Assembly: GCF_029227915.1 (NCBI RefSeq) | Contig: NC_079885.1 | Location: 23,563,001 to 23,627,000 of the forward strand | Source: Hydractinia symbiolongicarpus | Lineage: Eukaryota > Cnidaria > Hydrozoa > Anthoathecata > Hydractiniidae | Reading direction: 5' to 3' | DNA length: 64,000 bases | Shown here: one piece after another, positions 37,291 through 51,584 of the stretch | Position numbering within the stretch: position 1 is the stretch's first letter | Layout of the letters: every line of letters begins with the position of its first letter | Notes under the pieces: generated by a model | What the model was told of the DNA's origin: nothing | What the model saw: the letters and a program-made list of their open reading frames with translations, nothing else | Databases searched by the model: none | Position numbers and translations under genes: made by a program

Positions 37291-38617
37291 GACTAGGGAC
37301 ACAACTATACAGAAAAATCGAATTCTTTTTCGTGGAGTGTGATTTGATTTTTCTTATGTTGCATTGTGCGGTAATTATAGAATGATGAAAAAATGCAGCT
37401 TTGGAGAATTACAGATTCGTCGTTTTTAAGATTTTATTAAGGTTTTCAATTCAATAGAATATTGGATTGTGCATCCCAGTAAAAAAAAATACTTAGCACT
37501 CTTGTGAAAACTTAAATGTGGTTGTTGTAATGCTAAAACGATTTTTTCATCCGTCAACTTCTTACGATGCAGGAAGAGAATATTCAATTAAAATTGTATA
37601 CTTGAAAGTACAAATTATATCACCCAGTAAAAAAAACCTTCATTAAATCACTTGTCTATATGCAATTTCATATTAAGCTTTAAATTTTAACTTCAATTCC
37701 ATACCATTTTATACATGTACAGTACAACGTTTAACAGTAGCTATGACCTTGGTGAAGAAAATTTCGAAACTGTAGCAGCAAATGCGGAGTTCAACAACAA
37801 CAACAACTAGGGACAAAGAGAACAAAAATAACAACACAAAAAGTTAGAACACATATATTTAAATGAACATGCAATTTTTTTTAAAAAAAACACCTAAAAG
37901 CCTCTTTTCCTCACCCTGACTATATGAATGTGAAACTCATATAAACAGGACAATAATAAGAGGCACTCGGGAATAGTCATCGCCGAAAAGCACTTAATTA
38001 AGTGACGGCTCGGTCACTTATGATAACTATACCTTAAGCCATTTGACGCACGAGTTAAGTGGTGCGAGCATTTGAGGACAGCATTTTTCACAATGCTGTT
38101 CTACTTAGCAAGCACTGGACGAAGATCAGCTGTAAAAAAATAAAGTTCGACTGGCATATTTATAGGGATCAGAATCCCACAAAAATTTTCTACTTAATAA
38201 GTGGTAGGAAAACTTTGACCTGTATTACGGTGTGGCGCACTTCACTTTTTTATACAATTTAACCTTTTAAAGGAGCTGTTAATCCGCCGTTGCTTCAGAT
38301 TTGCAGTATAACATAAAGTTGTTTACTTTTTATCGAATAAAACATCTGCGATGGAAATTTTTTTTTACTTAAGTTCATGATCTTTGTGGTACAAAGTAGT
38401 TTAATAACGGAAATAAACAGACACATTTAGCCTGAAAGAGGCAAATGTCAATGACGTTGTAGGAAGTCGTGGTAAATTTTTTACGTCAAACGAATGATAT
38501 TTTGTGAATACATTCAAAGTCTGTTTTTTTTCAGCTTTTCAAACTTTAATTTTTTAACCCTAAGAAAAGCAAGTGAAAAACGTGGTTGTCGCAATCAACA
38601 AATAGTAGGCTACTTCA
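37291..38617. repeat. outer arm of the long inverted-repeat complex
   Basis: Segments are inverted relatives of 40.5-41.8 kb. For example, the TTAATTAAGTGACGGCTCGG region near 38000 pairs with 41430, and 37690-37725 pairs with 41725-41765. No supported gene. Confidence 0.7.
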
Positions 38618-41600
38618 TTGTTAAAACATTCAACAAAAAATAACATCGGGCAAAATTTCCGTCGATAAAAATATCAGTCACTTGCACCAAATTTGGTCAC
38701 CTTTGGCCGACTAAATCTTACCCACATGGTCACATAGTCAACATAGTTACGGTTGCAGACAAATTTTTAAGAAAATAAACATTTATTTGAGTTTAAAAAT
38801 AAACGTTTTTTATACACACTGTGAATACAAACAGACGCTATACATTATACATATATATATAACAATTTTTAGCCTTTTTATCTTCTTATTATTGCGATAT
38901 TTTGGTTTTTAATTTGGTTAAAAATGAATGCAAAAATCAGCAAATTAGCCAAAATAAAGTTGGTAGAAACGGCTGCTCGGTAGAAAGATTTTAATCGATG
39001 AATATAATTATAATCTGGTCTCTTTTTACCAAGTTTTTATCGATAAGGTATAAAATTTATAGAATGCACATTATGTATAAATTAAAATCGTAACGTTGGA
39101 GAAAAATTGATTTTTCCATCTATTAGCTCCTTTGTTTTAACAGTGATTATATTTATAATGATTTTTTTATCCATACAAGCTCTTTATGCTCTATCCAGTG
39201 GAGTTTTTCATGACGTAAATAATATTAACAAGGCGTCTGCTTATTTTAACACTCCTCTGTGGTATAGGGCTTTGAAAACGTAAAGGTTACAGTTCTTTTT
39301 TTTTTTTTTTTTAATTTAACAGCGAAATACTGACTTTAAAATGTCACATGTTTTGAATATTTAACAGACTGTAAGTAAACTGCGGCAAGTATAGTAACAT
39401 ATAGTGCCAATGTTTCGTCCTCTCTTTAAGCTCTATCCAGTAGAATTTTTATGCTGTAACTATACCTTTCTTAAGATATTTCTTAACTTTATTGTACACT
39501 ATAGCACTGATGATAGAATAATATTATCAGGAGGTCTGCTTATTTTAACACTTCTCTGCTTACGAAAGTGTGTTCGTTTACCCCAATTTCGGGATTTTTT
39601 GTTTAACAACTCAGTCGGAAGGAGGGACAGAAGAGGCTGTTTTATGTTATTTGATTTTGATTTCTTACATGCAAAACATTAGAAAAAATATTTATTCAAG
39701 GCCTAGCTGCTTTAAGCCTCAAGACACATTATGTAAGATAATGCAAATATAGTCTTTTGGAAAAGGGTATTATGCATATGTGGATGTGCGACACGGTATG
39801 CCTGTACTAGGCGCTCAGCGCAGTGGTACGACGGGCTGTTAATCGAAGTTGCGATTTAGTTGTTTTGGCAGAGTACTGCACCTATATGGATGTGTGAAAT
39901 TGTTTGTACGTAGTAAGTGCTCAGCCCGTAGTAACATTTATTTTTCAACTATCACCGGAAATATTTTCCAAAAAATAAAAAACCTTGGTCAACTGTTCTT
40001 GCTAAAACAGAGTAGCAACGGGTTATAAACTTTTTTTCTTTCAGCTAAATGTGCGGAAATGTTTTTAAAGATCCATTACACTCGAAATACCATAATGTTG
40101 TGTGCGCTTCACTCACTTTACGACATACTACATACCTCCACTAAAATTAAGATTAATTTTAACGATTTTGGTATGTTGAGAATTTTGAGGTGTGCCTAGT
40201 TTAGTTTGACGCTTTTCATGGAACGAGCTAGTGGATAGACTGTACGTTTTCGTGTACTAGTCTGCCACTGAATTCTCTTCAAAATCCAATTAAATGAAAC
40301 TTTCCACAACTTTTGTAAATTTTAATTTCTTAGCATTTTTTGTTGCTTATTATTAAAATCTTTTAATTTTACCAAGAGCCTAAGCTTTATTAGTTATGAT
40401 GCCTATGTCGGGCACGCTATTCATTTTTTGTAAATTTATACATAAAGTTGAAAGTTTTAAATACAAGTTACTAAGCGTCTAATGAATCTTTCTACTGACC
40501 AGCTGTTTCTACCGACTTTATTTTGGCTAATTTGCTGATTTTTGCATTCATTTTTAAGCAAATTAAAAACCAAATTATATCGATAATAAAAAGATACAAA
40601 GGTTAACAATTGTTTTATATATACGTATATTTTATTTTTTACATTGAGGGTGTTGCAACTTGAAATAAACGTTTATTGATCAAATCAACAAAAAGTTTAT
40701 TATCTTAAAAATTTGGATATCTTGACTCTGTGACGATTTGGGTAAAATTTACTCAGCATAAGGTGATCTAATTTAGCGCAATTGATTGATTTTTCTATCG
40801 GCTGAAAATTTAACATGATATTATTTTTTGTTGACTGTTTTAACAATAAAGTAGCTTTTTGTTTTCTGATCGTGACAACCGCGTCTTCCACTTGCGTCTC
40901 TTAAAGTTTGAAAAGTTGAAATTAAACATTTTTGAACATCATTCGTTTGACGTAAAAAATTACCATGACTTCCGACAACGTCATTGACATTTGCCTCTTT
41001 CAGTAAATGTGTCTGTTTATTTCCGTTATTAAACTACATTGTACCACAAAGATGATAAACTTAAGTGAAAAAAATTTCCATCGCAGATGTTTTATTCGAT
41101 TAAAAGAAACGCCTCCATATTATACTGTGTAAAAATGCAACAACGGTGGATCAACAGCTCCTTTCAAAAGGTTAAATTGTTGAAAAAAGTCAAGTGCGCC
41201 ACACCATTATACAGGTCAAAGTTCTCTTACTAATCGTTAAGTAATTATTTTTGTGGGATGCTGATCCCTATAAATATGACAGTCCAACTTTACTTTTCTT
41301 TATGATTGCTCCTCGTACTGAAAATGCTTAGTAGAACGGCTTTGTGAAAAATGCTGTCCTCAAAAGCTCGCACCGCTTAACTCGTGCGTCAACTGGCTTA
41401 AAGGTATAGTTGTCATAAGTGACCGAGCCGTCACTTAATTAAGTGCTATTCGGCGATGACTATTTCCTGAAAGCCTCTTATTATTGTCCTGTTTATATGA
41501 GTTTCACATTCATATATTCAGGGTAAGGAAAAGAGTCTTTTGGATGTTTTTAAGAAGAGAATTGCATGTTTATATGAATTTATATTTTCTAACTTTCCAT

Positions 41601-43740
41601 GTTGATATTTTTTTTTCTTTCAAGCTATATTTTGTTGTTGTTGTTGTTGTTGTTGTTATTTTTGTTTCCGTCTTTGTTGTTGGATCCCTATTTTCTGTTA
41701 TATTTTTGAATTTTTGGTCATTGTACTGTGCATGTATAAAATGGCATGGAATTGGAATTAAATTTTAAATAAACAAGTGATTTAATCAAGGTGTATTTAG
41801 TGGGTGATACAATCAGTATACTGCACGAAAAGTAATTCAAATTTCTTGTATAATTGGGTCACGATTCAATGTTTGGTAAAATCTAAGAAAATCGCTGATT
41901 ATATGAAATTATCTGTAATAATCAGCGGATTTATTAATAATTCATGTGAGTTGTTGGGATTATATGAAATGTTAAATAATCTACAGTAAACGAGACAAAT
42001 TATTTGGCACCCTGACAAAGAATCCAGATTTAATTGTATATGCTGTCAATTTTTAATTTGATTCACCTTCTAAACGTTTTTGTAAACTCGCATATCCGTC
42101 ACGTAACTCATCTTACAAAACCCCGTGTATAACGCTACGCAAATGCAGTTCCTCAACTTCCAGGGCTTTTTACAACAAAAGGATTAAATTTATAAAAAAT
42201 GAATAACGGATAAAGTGATTGACATAGGCGTCATAACGAATAAAGCCAACTTACACACGTTTAATACATGTGGATTACTTTGGCTCTTGGTGATACTAAA
42301 AGATTTTGATAATAAACAACGGAAAATGGTAAGAAATAAAATATGCTGAAGTTGTGAAAAGTTTCATTTAATAGGATTTTGAAGAGAATTCGGTGCCAGA
42401 CTAGTACACAAAAACGTACAGTCTCTCCGCTAGTTCGTTCCATAAAAAGCGTCAAGCTAAACTGGGCGCGCCTCAAAATTCTCAATATACCAAAATCGTT
42501 AAAATTAATCTTAACTTTAGTAGAGGTATGCAGGCAGTCGTAGAGTGAGTGAAGCACACACAACATTTTGGTGTTTCGAGTGTCATGCATCTTTTAAAAA
42601 ACACCATTTCCGCACATTTAGCTGAAATAATAAAAAGTTTACAACCCGTTGCTACTCTGTCATAGCAAGAACAGTTGACCAAGCCTTTTTATTTTTCGGA
42701 AAATTTTTTCGGTCATAGTTGAAAAATACATGTTACTACGGGCTGAGCACTTATTACATGCAAACAATGTCACACGTCCATATAGATGTAGTACTCTTTT
42801 CCAAAACTACATAATCGCAACTTCGATTAAACAGCCCGTCGTAACACTGCCCTGAGCACTTAGTACAGGTATGCCGTGTCGCACATCCATATAGGCATAA
42901 TACCCTTTTCCAAAAGACTATATTTGCATTATCTTACATAATGTGTCTTGATGCTTAAATCAGCTTTTTCAATAAGTGTTTTTTCTAATGTTTTGCATGT
43001 AAAAAATTCAAAACAAATAACACGAAACAGCCTCTTTTGTCCCTCCTTCCTACAGAGTTGTTAAACAAAAAATCCCTAAATTGGGGTAAACCAATACAAT
43101 TTTAGTAAGCAGAGGAGTGTTAAAACAAGCAGACCCTTTGATGATATTATTCCATCATCAGTGCTATGATGTACAATAAAGTTAAGAAATATCTTAAGAA
43201 AGGTATAGTTACAGCATTCTACTGGATAGAGCTTAAAGAGAGAATGAAACATTGGTATTATATTTTAATACAGTTGCCGCAGTTTACAGTTTGTTAGATA
43301 TTAAAAATGGCCTAAATTTGACATTTTAAAGTCAGTATTTGGGTGATGAACTTAAAAAAAATTAGTGTACCGTTCACGTTTTCAAAGTACTATGCCACAG
43401 AGGAGTGTTAAAACAAGCAGAGGCGTTATTAATATTATTTACATCATGAGAAAATCTACTGGATAGAGCATAAAGAGCTTGTATGGATAAAAAAATCATT
43501 AAAAATATAGTCACTGTTAAAACAAAGGAGCTAATAGATGGAAAAATCAATTTTTCTCCAACGTTACGTTCTGATTTATACATAATACGCGTTCTATAAA
43601 TCCTATGCCTTATCGATAAAAACTTGGTAAAGAGAGACCAGGTTATAACTATTTCCACCAATCAAAATCTTTCTACTGACCAGACGTTTCTACCGACTTT
43701 ATTTTGGCTAATTTGCTACCACTTATTAAGTAGAAAATTT
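38618..43740. repeat. 5.12-kb repeat unit, copy 1 (internally palindromic)
   Basis: The unit recurs at a constant offset of 5123 bases (5111 after a 12-base deletion in a GTT tract). Inside it, about 38990-40480 is inverted relative to about 42240-43680, and 38920-38990 is inverted relative to 40490-40560. No convincing coding sequence: the ORFs in it are short, and the arms mirror one another. Confidence 0.85.
41634..41656. repeat. (GTT)n microsatellite
   Basis: Run of GTT/TTG units in copy 1 of the 5.12-kb repeat. It is shorter in copy 2 (46755-46766) and accounts for the 12-base length difference. Confidence 0.9.
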
Positions 43741-46700
43741 ATGGTTAAAACATTCAACAAAAAATAACATTGGGCAAAATTTTCGCGATAAAAATATCAG
43801 TCACTTGCACCAAATTTGGTCACCTTTGGCCGACTAAATCTTACCCACATGGTCACATAGTCAACATAGTTACGGTTGCAGACTAATTTTTAAGAAAATA
43901 AACATTTACTTCAGTTTAAAAATAAACGTTTCTTATACACACTCTGAAAGAAAACAGACGCCATACATTATACATATATATACATAACAATTTTTAACCT
44001 TTGTATCTTCTTATTTTTGCGATACTTTGGATTTTAATTTGGTTAAAAATGAATGCAAAAATCAGCAAATTAGCCAAAATAAAGTTGGTAGAAACGGCTG
44101 CTCGGTAGAAAGATTTTAATTGATGAATATAATTATAATCTGGTCTCTTTTTACCAAGTTTTTATCGATAAGGTATAAAATTTATAGAATGCACATTATG
44201 TATAAATTAAAATCGTAACGTTGGAGAAAAATTGATTTTTCCATCTATTAGCTCCTTTGTTTTAACAGTGATTATATTTATAATGATTTTTTTATCCATA
44301 CAAGCTCTTTATGCTCTATCCAGTGGAGTTTTTCATGACGTAAATAATATTAACAAGGCGTCTGCTTATTTTAACACTCCTCTGTGGTATATGGCTTTGA
44401 AAACGTAAAGGTTACAGTTCTTTTTTTTTTTTTTTAATTTAACAGCGAAATACTGACTTTAAAATGTCACATGTTTTGAATATTTAACAGACTGTAAGTA
44501 AACTGCGGCAAGTATAGTAACATATAGTGCCAATGTTTCGTCCTCTCTTTAAGCTCTATCCAGTAGAATTTTTATGCTGTAACTATACCTTTCTTAAGAT
44601 ATTTCTTAACTTTATTGTACACTATAGCACTGATGATAGAATAATATTATCAAGAGGTCTGCTTATTTTAACACTCCTCTGCTTACGAAAGTGTATTCGT
44701 TTACCCCAATTTCGGGATTTTTTGTTTAACAACTCAGTCGGAAGGAGGGACAGAAGAGGTTATTTTATGTTATTTGATTTTGATTTCTTACATGCAAAAC
44801 ATTAGAAAAAATATTTATTCAAGGCCTAGCTGCTTTAAGCCTCAAGACACATTATGTAAGATAATGCAAATATAGTCTTTTGGAAAAGGGTATTATGCAT
44901 ATGTGGATGTGCGACACGGTATGCCTGTACTAGGCGCTCAGCGCAGTGGTACGACGGGCTGTTAATCGAAGTTGCGATTTAGTTGTTTTGGCAGAGTACT
45001 GCACCTATATGGATGTGTGAAATTGTTTGTACGTAGTAAGTGCTCAGCCCGTAGTAACATTTATTTTTCAACTATCACCGGAAATATTTTCCAAAAAATA
45101 AAAAACCTTGGTCAACTGTTCTTGCTAAAACAGAGTAGCAACGGATTATAAACTTTTTTTCTTTCAGCTAAATGTGCGGAAATGTTTTTAAAGATCCATT
45201 ACACTCGAAATACCATAATGTTGTGTGCGCTTCACTCACTTTACGACATACTACATACCTCCACTAAAATTAAGATTAATTTTATCGATTTTGGTATGTT
45301 GAGAATTTTGAGGTGTGCCTAGTTTAGTTTGACGCTTTTCATGGAACGAGCTAGTGGATAGACTGTACGTTTTCGTGTACTAGTCTGCCACTGAATTCTC
45401 TTCAAAATCCAATTAAATGAAACTTTCCACAACTTTTGTAAATTTTAATTTCTTAGCATTTTTTGTTGCTTATTATTAAAATCTTTTAATTTTACCAAGA
45501 GCCTAAGCTTTATTAGTTATGATGCCTATGTCGGGCACGCTATTCATTTTTTGTAAATTTATACATAAAGTTGAAAGTTTTAAATACAAGTTACTAAGCG
45601 TCTAATGAATCTTTCTACTGACCAGCTGTTTCTACCGACTTTATTTTGGCTAATTTGCTGATTTTTGCATTCATTTTTAAGCAAATTAAAAACCAAATTA
45701 TATCGATAATAAAAGGATACAAAGGTTAACAATTGTTTTATATATACGTATATTTTATTTTTTACATTGAGGGTGTTGCAACTTGAAATAAACGTTTATT
45801 GATCAAATCAACAAAAAGTTTATTATCTTAAAAATTTGGATATCTTGACTCTGTGACGATTTGGGTAAAATTTACTCAGCATAAGGTGATCTAATTTAGC
45901 GCAATTGATTGATTTTTCTATCGGCTGAAAATTTAACCCGATATTATTTTTTGTTGACCGTTTTAACAATAAAGTAGCTTTTTGTTTTCTGATCGTGACA
46001 ACCGCGTCTTCCACTTGCGTCTCTTAAAGTTTGAAAAGTTGAAATTAAACATTTTTGAACATCATTCGTTTGACGTAAAAAATTACCATGACTTCCGACA
46101 ACGTCATTGACATTTGCCTCTTTCAGTAAATGTGTCTGTTTATTTCCGTTATTAAACTACATTGTACCACAAAGATGATAAACTTAAGTGAAAAAAATTT
46201 CCATCGCAGATGTTTTATTCGATTAAAAGAAACGCCTCCATATTATACTGTGTAAAAATGCAACAACGGTGGATCAACAGCTCCTTTCAAAAGGTTAAAT
46301 TGTTGAAAAAAGTCAAATGCGCCACACCATAATACAGGTCAAAGTTCTCTTACTAATCATTAAGTAATTATTTTTGTGGGATGCTGATCCCTATAAATAT
46401 GACAGTCCAACTTTACTTTTCTTTATGATTGCTCCTCGTACTGAAAATGCTTAGTAGAACGGCTTTGTGAAAAATGCTGTCCTCAAAAGCTCGCACCGCT
46501 TAGCTCGTGCGTCAACTGGCTTAAAGGTATAGTTGTCATAAGTGACCGAGCCGTCACTTAATTAAGTGCTATTCGGCGATGACTATTTCCTGAAAGCCTC
46601 TTATTATTGTCCTGTTTATATGAGTTTCACATTCATATATTCAGGGTAAGGAAAAGAGTCTTTTGGATGTTTTTAAGAAGAGAATTGCATGTTTATATGA

Positions 46701-48378
46701 ATTTATATTTTCTAACTTTCCATGTTGATATTTTTTTTTCTTTCAAGCTATATTTTCTTGTTGTTGTTATTTTTGTTTCCGTCTTTGTTGTTGGATCCCT
46801 ATTTTCTGTTATATTTTTGAATTTTTGGTCATTGTACTGTGCATGTATAAAATGGCATGGAATTGGAATTAAATTTTAAATAAACAAGTGATTTAATCAA
46901 GGTGTATTTAGTGGGTGATACAATCAGTATACTGCACGAAAAGTAATTCAAATTTCTTGTATAATTGGGTCACGATTCAATGTTTGGTAAAATCTAAGAA
47001 AATCGCTGATTATATGAAATTATCTGTAATAATCAGCGGATTTATTAATAATTCATGTGAGTTGTTGGGATTATATGAAATGTTAAATAATCTACAGTAA
47101 ACGAGACAAATTATTTGGCACCCTGACAAAGAATCCAGATTTAATTGTATATGCTGTCAATTTTTAATTTGATTCACCTTCTAAACGTTTTTGTAAACTC
47201 GCATATCCGTCACGTAACTCATCTTACAAAACCCCGTGTATAACGCTACGCAAATGCAGTTCCTCAACTTCCAGGGCTTTTTACAACAAAAGGATTAAAT
47301 TTATAAAAAATGAATAACGGATAAAGTGATTGACATAGGCGTCATAACGAAAAAAGCCAACTTACACACGTTTAATACATGTGGATTACTTTGGCTCTTG
47401 GTGATACTAAAAGATTTTGATAATAAACAACGGAAAATGGTAAGAAATAAAATATGCTGAAGTTGTGAAAAGTTTCATTTAATAGGATTTTGAAGAGAAT
47501 TCGGTGCCAGACTAGTACACAAAAACGTACAGTCTCTCCGCTAGTTCGTTCCATAAAAAGCGTCAAGCTAAACTGGGCGCGCCTCAAAATTCTCAATATA
47601 CCAAAATCGTTAAAATTAATCTTAACTTTAGTAGAGGTATGCAGGCAGTCGTAAAGTGAGTGAAGCACACACAACATTTTGGTGTTTCGAGTGTCATGCA
47701 TCTTTTAAAAAACACCATTTCCGCACATTTAGCTGAAATAACAAAAAGTTTACAACCCGTTGCTACTCTGTCATAGCAAGAACAGTTGACCAAGCCTTTT
47801 TATTTTTTGGAAAATTTTTTCGGTCATAGTTGAAAAATACATGTTACTACGGGCTGAGCACTTATTACATGCAAACAATGTCACACGTCCATATAGATTA
47901 GTACTCTTTTCCAAAACTACATAATCGCAACTTCGATTAAACAGCCCGTCGTAACACTGCGCTGAGCACTTAGTACAGGTATGCCGTGTCGCACATCCAT
48001 ATAGGCATAATACCCTTTTCCAAAAGACTATATTTGCATTATCTTACATAATGTGTCTTGATGCTTAAATCAGCTTCTTCAATAAGTGTTTTTTCTAATG
48101 TTTTGCATGTAAAAAATTCAAAACAAATAACACGAAACAGCCTCTTTTGTCCCTCCTTCCTACAGAGTTGTTAAACAAAAAATCCCTAAATTTGGGTAAA
48201 CCAATACACTTTTAGTAAGCAGAGGAGTGTTAAAACAAGCAGACCCTTTGATGATATTATTCTATCATCAGTGCTATGATGTACAATAAAGTTAAGAAAT
48301 ATCTTAAGAAAGGTATAGTTACAGCATTCTACTGGATAGAGCTTAAAGAGAGAATGAAACATTGGTATTATATGTTAA
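43741..48378. repeat. 5.12-kb repeat unit, copy 2, first part
   Basis: Near-identical to 38618-43255, with scattered substitutions. It is interrupted at 48378 by inserted repeats and resumes at 51985. Confidence 0.85.
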
Positions 48379-49042
48379 CTAGTCAATAAGGCCCGTGGAA
48401 AAATCCACTGAGGCAGGATAAAAATGAAAAAGAAGCGTTATTTAAATTTAATGACGTTAGCAACCCATTCACAAAAAAAATAATTCAGAAGCTTGTTTTC
48501 ACGTTGCCTCTATTGTGTAGAGGTTAAAGCACTGATCAAGAAAATGTATATGATCATGTGCTTTTTATGAGCGGTTAATGAGATATAAGGGTTTTGCTGA
48601 CGTCATGTTGCCTTCATAGCATAGATCTTGAAACGCTGATCAAGAAAATGTACAGGATCATGTACTTTTGATAAATGGTTGCAGAGATATTAGGGTTTAA
48701 AGGTTTTTTCATGACGTTATCAACCCGTCCATTCCGAAACGGATACGGGAACCCAGGTTTGGAAAACTTACCCAAATTGGTCCCAGGTAGTCCCTAGTTA
48801 CCCACGCAGGAGATGACGTCAGTTATTTCCACCTGTTTCCAAGTTATTTAGCCTTAAATTTAAAAGTGCAATGCAATGGATTCACTAATCTTAATATACT
48901 TTCCTTTGACGTCAATATTGCTCTAACGTCAAAGTTTGATATTTTGCAGAACAAATTTATAGGCGATGTTTTATAGAATTTATCAAGGAAATTTATCCAC
49001 TTTGCAAAAGTCACAGACAGAGCGGGCGTATTATTATATAAA
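48379..49042 (+). repeat. CTAG...GGCCCGTGG repeat element, copy A
   Basis: Begins CTAGTCAATAAGGCCCGTGG and ends ACAGACAGAGCGGGCGTATT plus an AT run. A central block (48600-48815; ATCTTGAAACGCTGATCAAG...CCCAAATTGGTCCCAGG...TTACCCACGCAG) recurs at 49190 and 51615. Confidence 0.7.
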
Positions 49043-49379
49043 CTAGTCGATAAGGCCCGTGGAAAAATCCACTTAGGCAGGATAACAGAGAAAAACAACC
49101 GTCATTTAAATTTTGATGACGTCAGCAGAGACATGTGAGAACACAAATTTTTTTTTTTAGAAATGTGTATGCCTGTTGCCTTTATCGTATAGATCTTGAA
49201 ACGCTGATCAAGAAAATGTATAGGATCGTGTACTTGTGACAAACGGATGCAGAGATATTAGGGTTTAAAGGTTTTTTATGACGTCATTAACCCGTCCATT
49301 CCGAAACGGATTTGGTGACCCAGGTTTGGAAAACTTACCCAAATTGGTCCCAGGTAGTCCCTAGTTACCCACGCAGCAG
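49043..49379 (+). repeat. CTAG...GGCCCGTGG repeat element, copy B, 5' part
   Basis: CTAGTCGATAAGGCCCGTGG onward, colinear with copy A through TTACCCACGCAG, where it meets the Penelope-like fragment. Confidence 0.7.
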
Positions 49380-50204
49380 ATGAAGGTGGCACCACCATAC
49401 GCATCATTATTCCTGGGTCTTTTTGAGCAGGTGTTTATTTTCGATAAGTTTCCAAATTTAATCACTATATTTCTTCGTTTTCTAGACGACATATTCTTCA
49501 TATGGGAACACAGTGAAGAAGAACTACACAAATTTTTCATATATCTAAATTCAATACACCCTACAATAAAATTCACCTATGAATATTCAACAGAGGAAAT
49601 TAGTTTTTTGGATACGACTATCTATTTAGATAAACGCTCGAGAAAACTCAAAACCAAATTATTTATAAAACCAACTGACAGCAGAGCACTATTACATTTT
49701 ACGTCGTATCACCCTCACCATACCAAAAGGGGTATAATTTATTCGCAAGCACTCCGCTATCGCATGATAACAAGTCAAGATAGCATTTTAAAATGTGAGC
49801 TCGATGAACTTAAAAGTATTTTGCTGGCCAGAGGATACAAAGGTCGGCTTGTTGATGAAATATTCGGGAAAATCGCCAAATTAAAGCAATCAGACGTACT
49901 TTCTAACTCCACGCACAAGTTTAATAAAAAACGAATACATTTCAGAACCGCTGACAATAGTGGTGATGCTGACAGAGACCAAAACAAAGACAAACACATT
50001 CTACCTTTTATTTTACCTTACCACGAAAAATTTACAACGCTTAAACGAATACTACACAAGTATTGGTTTATAATTGAGAGCGACCCTGCTCTGCGACTCG
50101 TTTTTCCAACCAAACCATTCTTGACTTTCACCAAGCATAAAAATATACAGGAATATTTAATCAGAGCAAAGATGAGATCTGCTGACCACTGCCTTTCAAT
50201 ATAA
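49380..50204 (+). pseudogene. Penelope-like RT fragment
   Basis: Open frame of 274 codons. It enters just after RT motif B (VAPPYASLFLG), carries motif C with the aspartate pair intact (FLRFLDDIFFIW) and continues through SFLDTTIYLD, a thumb-like region with YHPHHTKRGIIYSQALRYR, and a long C-terminal linker. The RT N-terminus and the GIY-YIG domain are both missing, so it is truncated at both ends although the frame is clean. Confidence 0.82.
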
Positions 50205-51210
50205 TTTTTATAATTTTTACGTTTATTCGATTTGTATAACATTCAGTTTATTAATATCATAATTTTAGCAAAATACTGCATGCTAGCGTTTTGCCATTTT
50301 ATTTGTTAGTCTGATATCCAAATATATATCATAGCCTGTGGAATGGGTTGTAAAATTAATTTACAAACTAATTAATACACACAAAACCAAGTAATTTTAT
50401 GACCAAAAACTTAATAACAAACTCACATACGCGTGAAAATGAACATAGTACGTGCATGTGTATATATAATATTTGATAACTGTGTAAGCAGAGATAACTG
50501 GGTGCAGAAGTTAACTGTTACAACCTTGGTACTACCTTACTGTGAAACGATACGAAGAAAAAATCTCGTTTCCATAACAACATGACAAAATCTTCCATCT
50601 GCACTCACATTTGGTTTGACTAAAAAACTCTCAATTCTATGACAACTACACTTATCCACTTTAAATAAATCAATCAATAAATTACACAATTACGACCCAT
50701 AAAAAGGTTCCGAAAATACAACTTTAACACTGAACCATGTGGCTAGAATTTAACTTTTCATACAAGGCTGATATCGATTACAAATAAATATTCGTAGCAC
50801 TGGGAACGAAGTTGGATGTAGTGATGAAATACTGATAATAACGACTTATACTATCTTAACAACACAAAAAACCTGTGTAATAAGTGATAGGCATATCATC
50901 TGGATTCAAAAAAGCATACACGAATGATAGAAACCTGGGCACTACCTTGCCTTGAAACGCTTTGAAGATGAAATTGCGTTTATAAATCTTTGCGCACATT
51001 CAGTTTAAACATCGGTTTCTATGACAACTACAAGACTGAACAATAAAAAATAAAAAAAATAAAAATAAATAAAAACGACCCTCAAACGGCCCTACCAAAG
51101 CAATATATAAGACTGAGAATGGCCATAAAACGACCTCTTACAACAGAAACAAGAACGTAGCAACACTATTCAAAATACTGCTTTTTTATTGAATCAAATA
51201 AATTTTCATC
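50205..51210. other. no gene seen
   Basis: AT-rich sequence between the RT fragment and the small ORFs at 51.2 kb. I see no supported feature. Confidence 0.4.
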
Positions 51211-51211
51211 A

Positions 51212-51432
51212 TGCAGACTAACGATCTCTTCAGTTCAAGCGAATTTGACGCTAGCAACGGAAATGGTGAGTAACATTTACCTACTTTACAACATTTGATA
51301 CTCCTAGCTAATAGAGAATGCTTGCTAAAGCATGGCCCGCTACCACGAGGAATTATTGATTAGTCCATACCCGGACGGGGCTGAAAATTCTGATGACGGT
51401 AGTAATCAACTGACGATCTCGCAATTTAGCTA
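51212..51432 (+). other. two short ORFs with a splice-donor-like junction; part of a dispersed repeat
   Basis: ATG at 51211-51215 starts MQTNDLFSSSEFDASNGN, followed at once by GGTGAGT, a good donor. Downstream, an ATG near 51332 opens 33 codons (MARYHEELLISPYPDG...ISQFS, then TAG). From about 51262 to 51435 this matches 63010-63189 in inverted orientation, and the 33-codon frame is open there too. Function unknown; it may be a gene piece carried by a repeat. Confidence 0.35.
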
Positions 51433-51584
51433 GTATCTACAACTTAACACCAATATCACCAATGTTATTGGATTATTAACAAAAAACCGAACATATGATA
51501 ACCACAAAGTCACATGTTCAAAAAACGGAAACATGTGAGGGATTACCACGAGAATAGCGCCTTTGCTAATTTTTTTTGTATTAC

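Noticed and set aside
39404-39682. 92-codon ORF repeated at 44527
   Set aside because: It recurs because the whole unit is duplicated. It lies in an inverted-repeat arm and has no recognisable domain.
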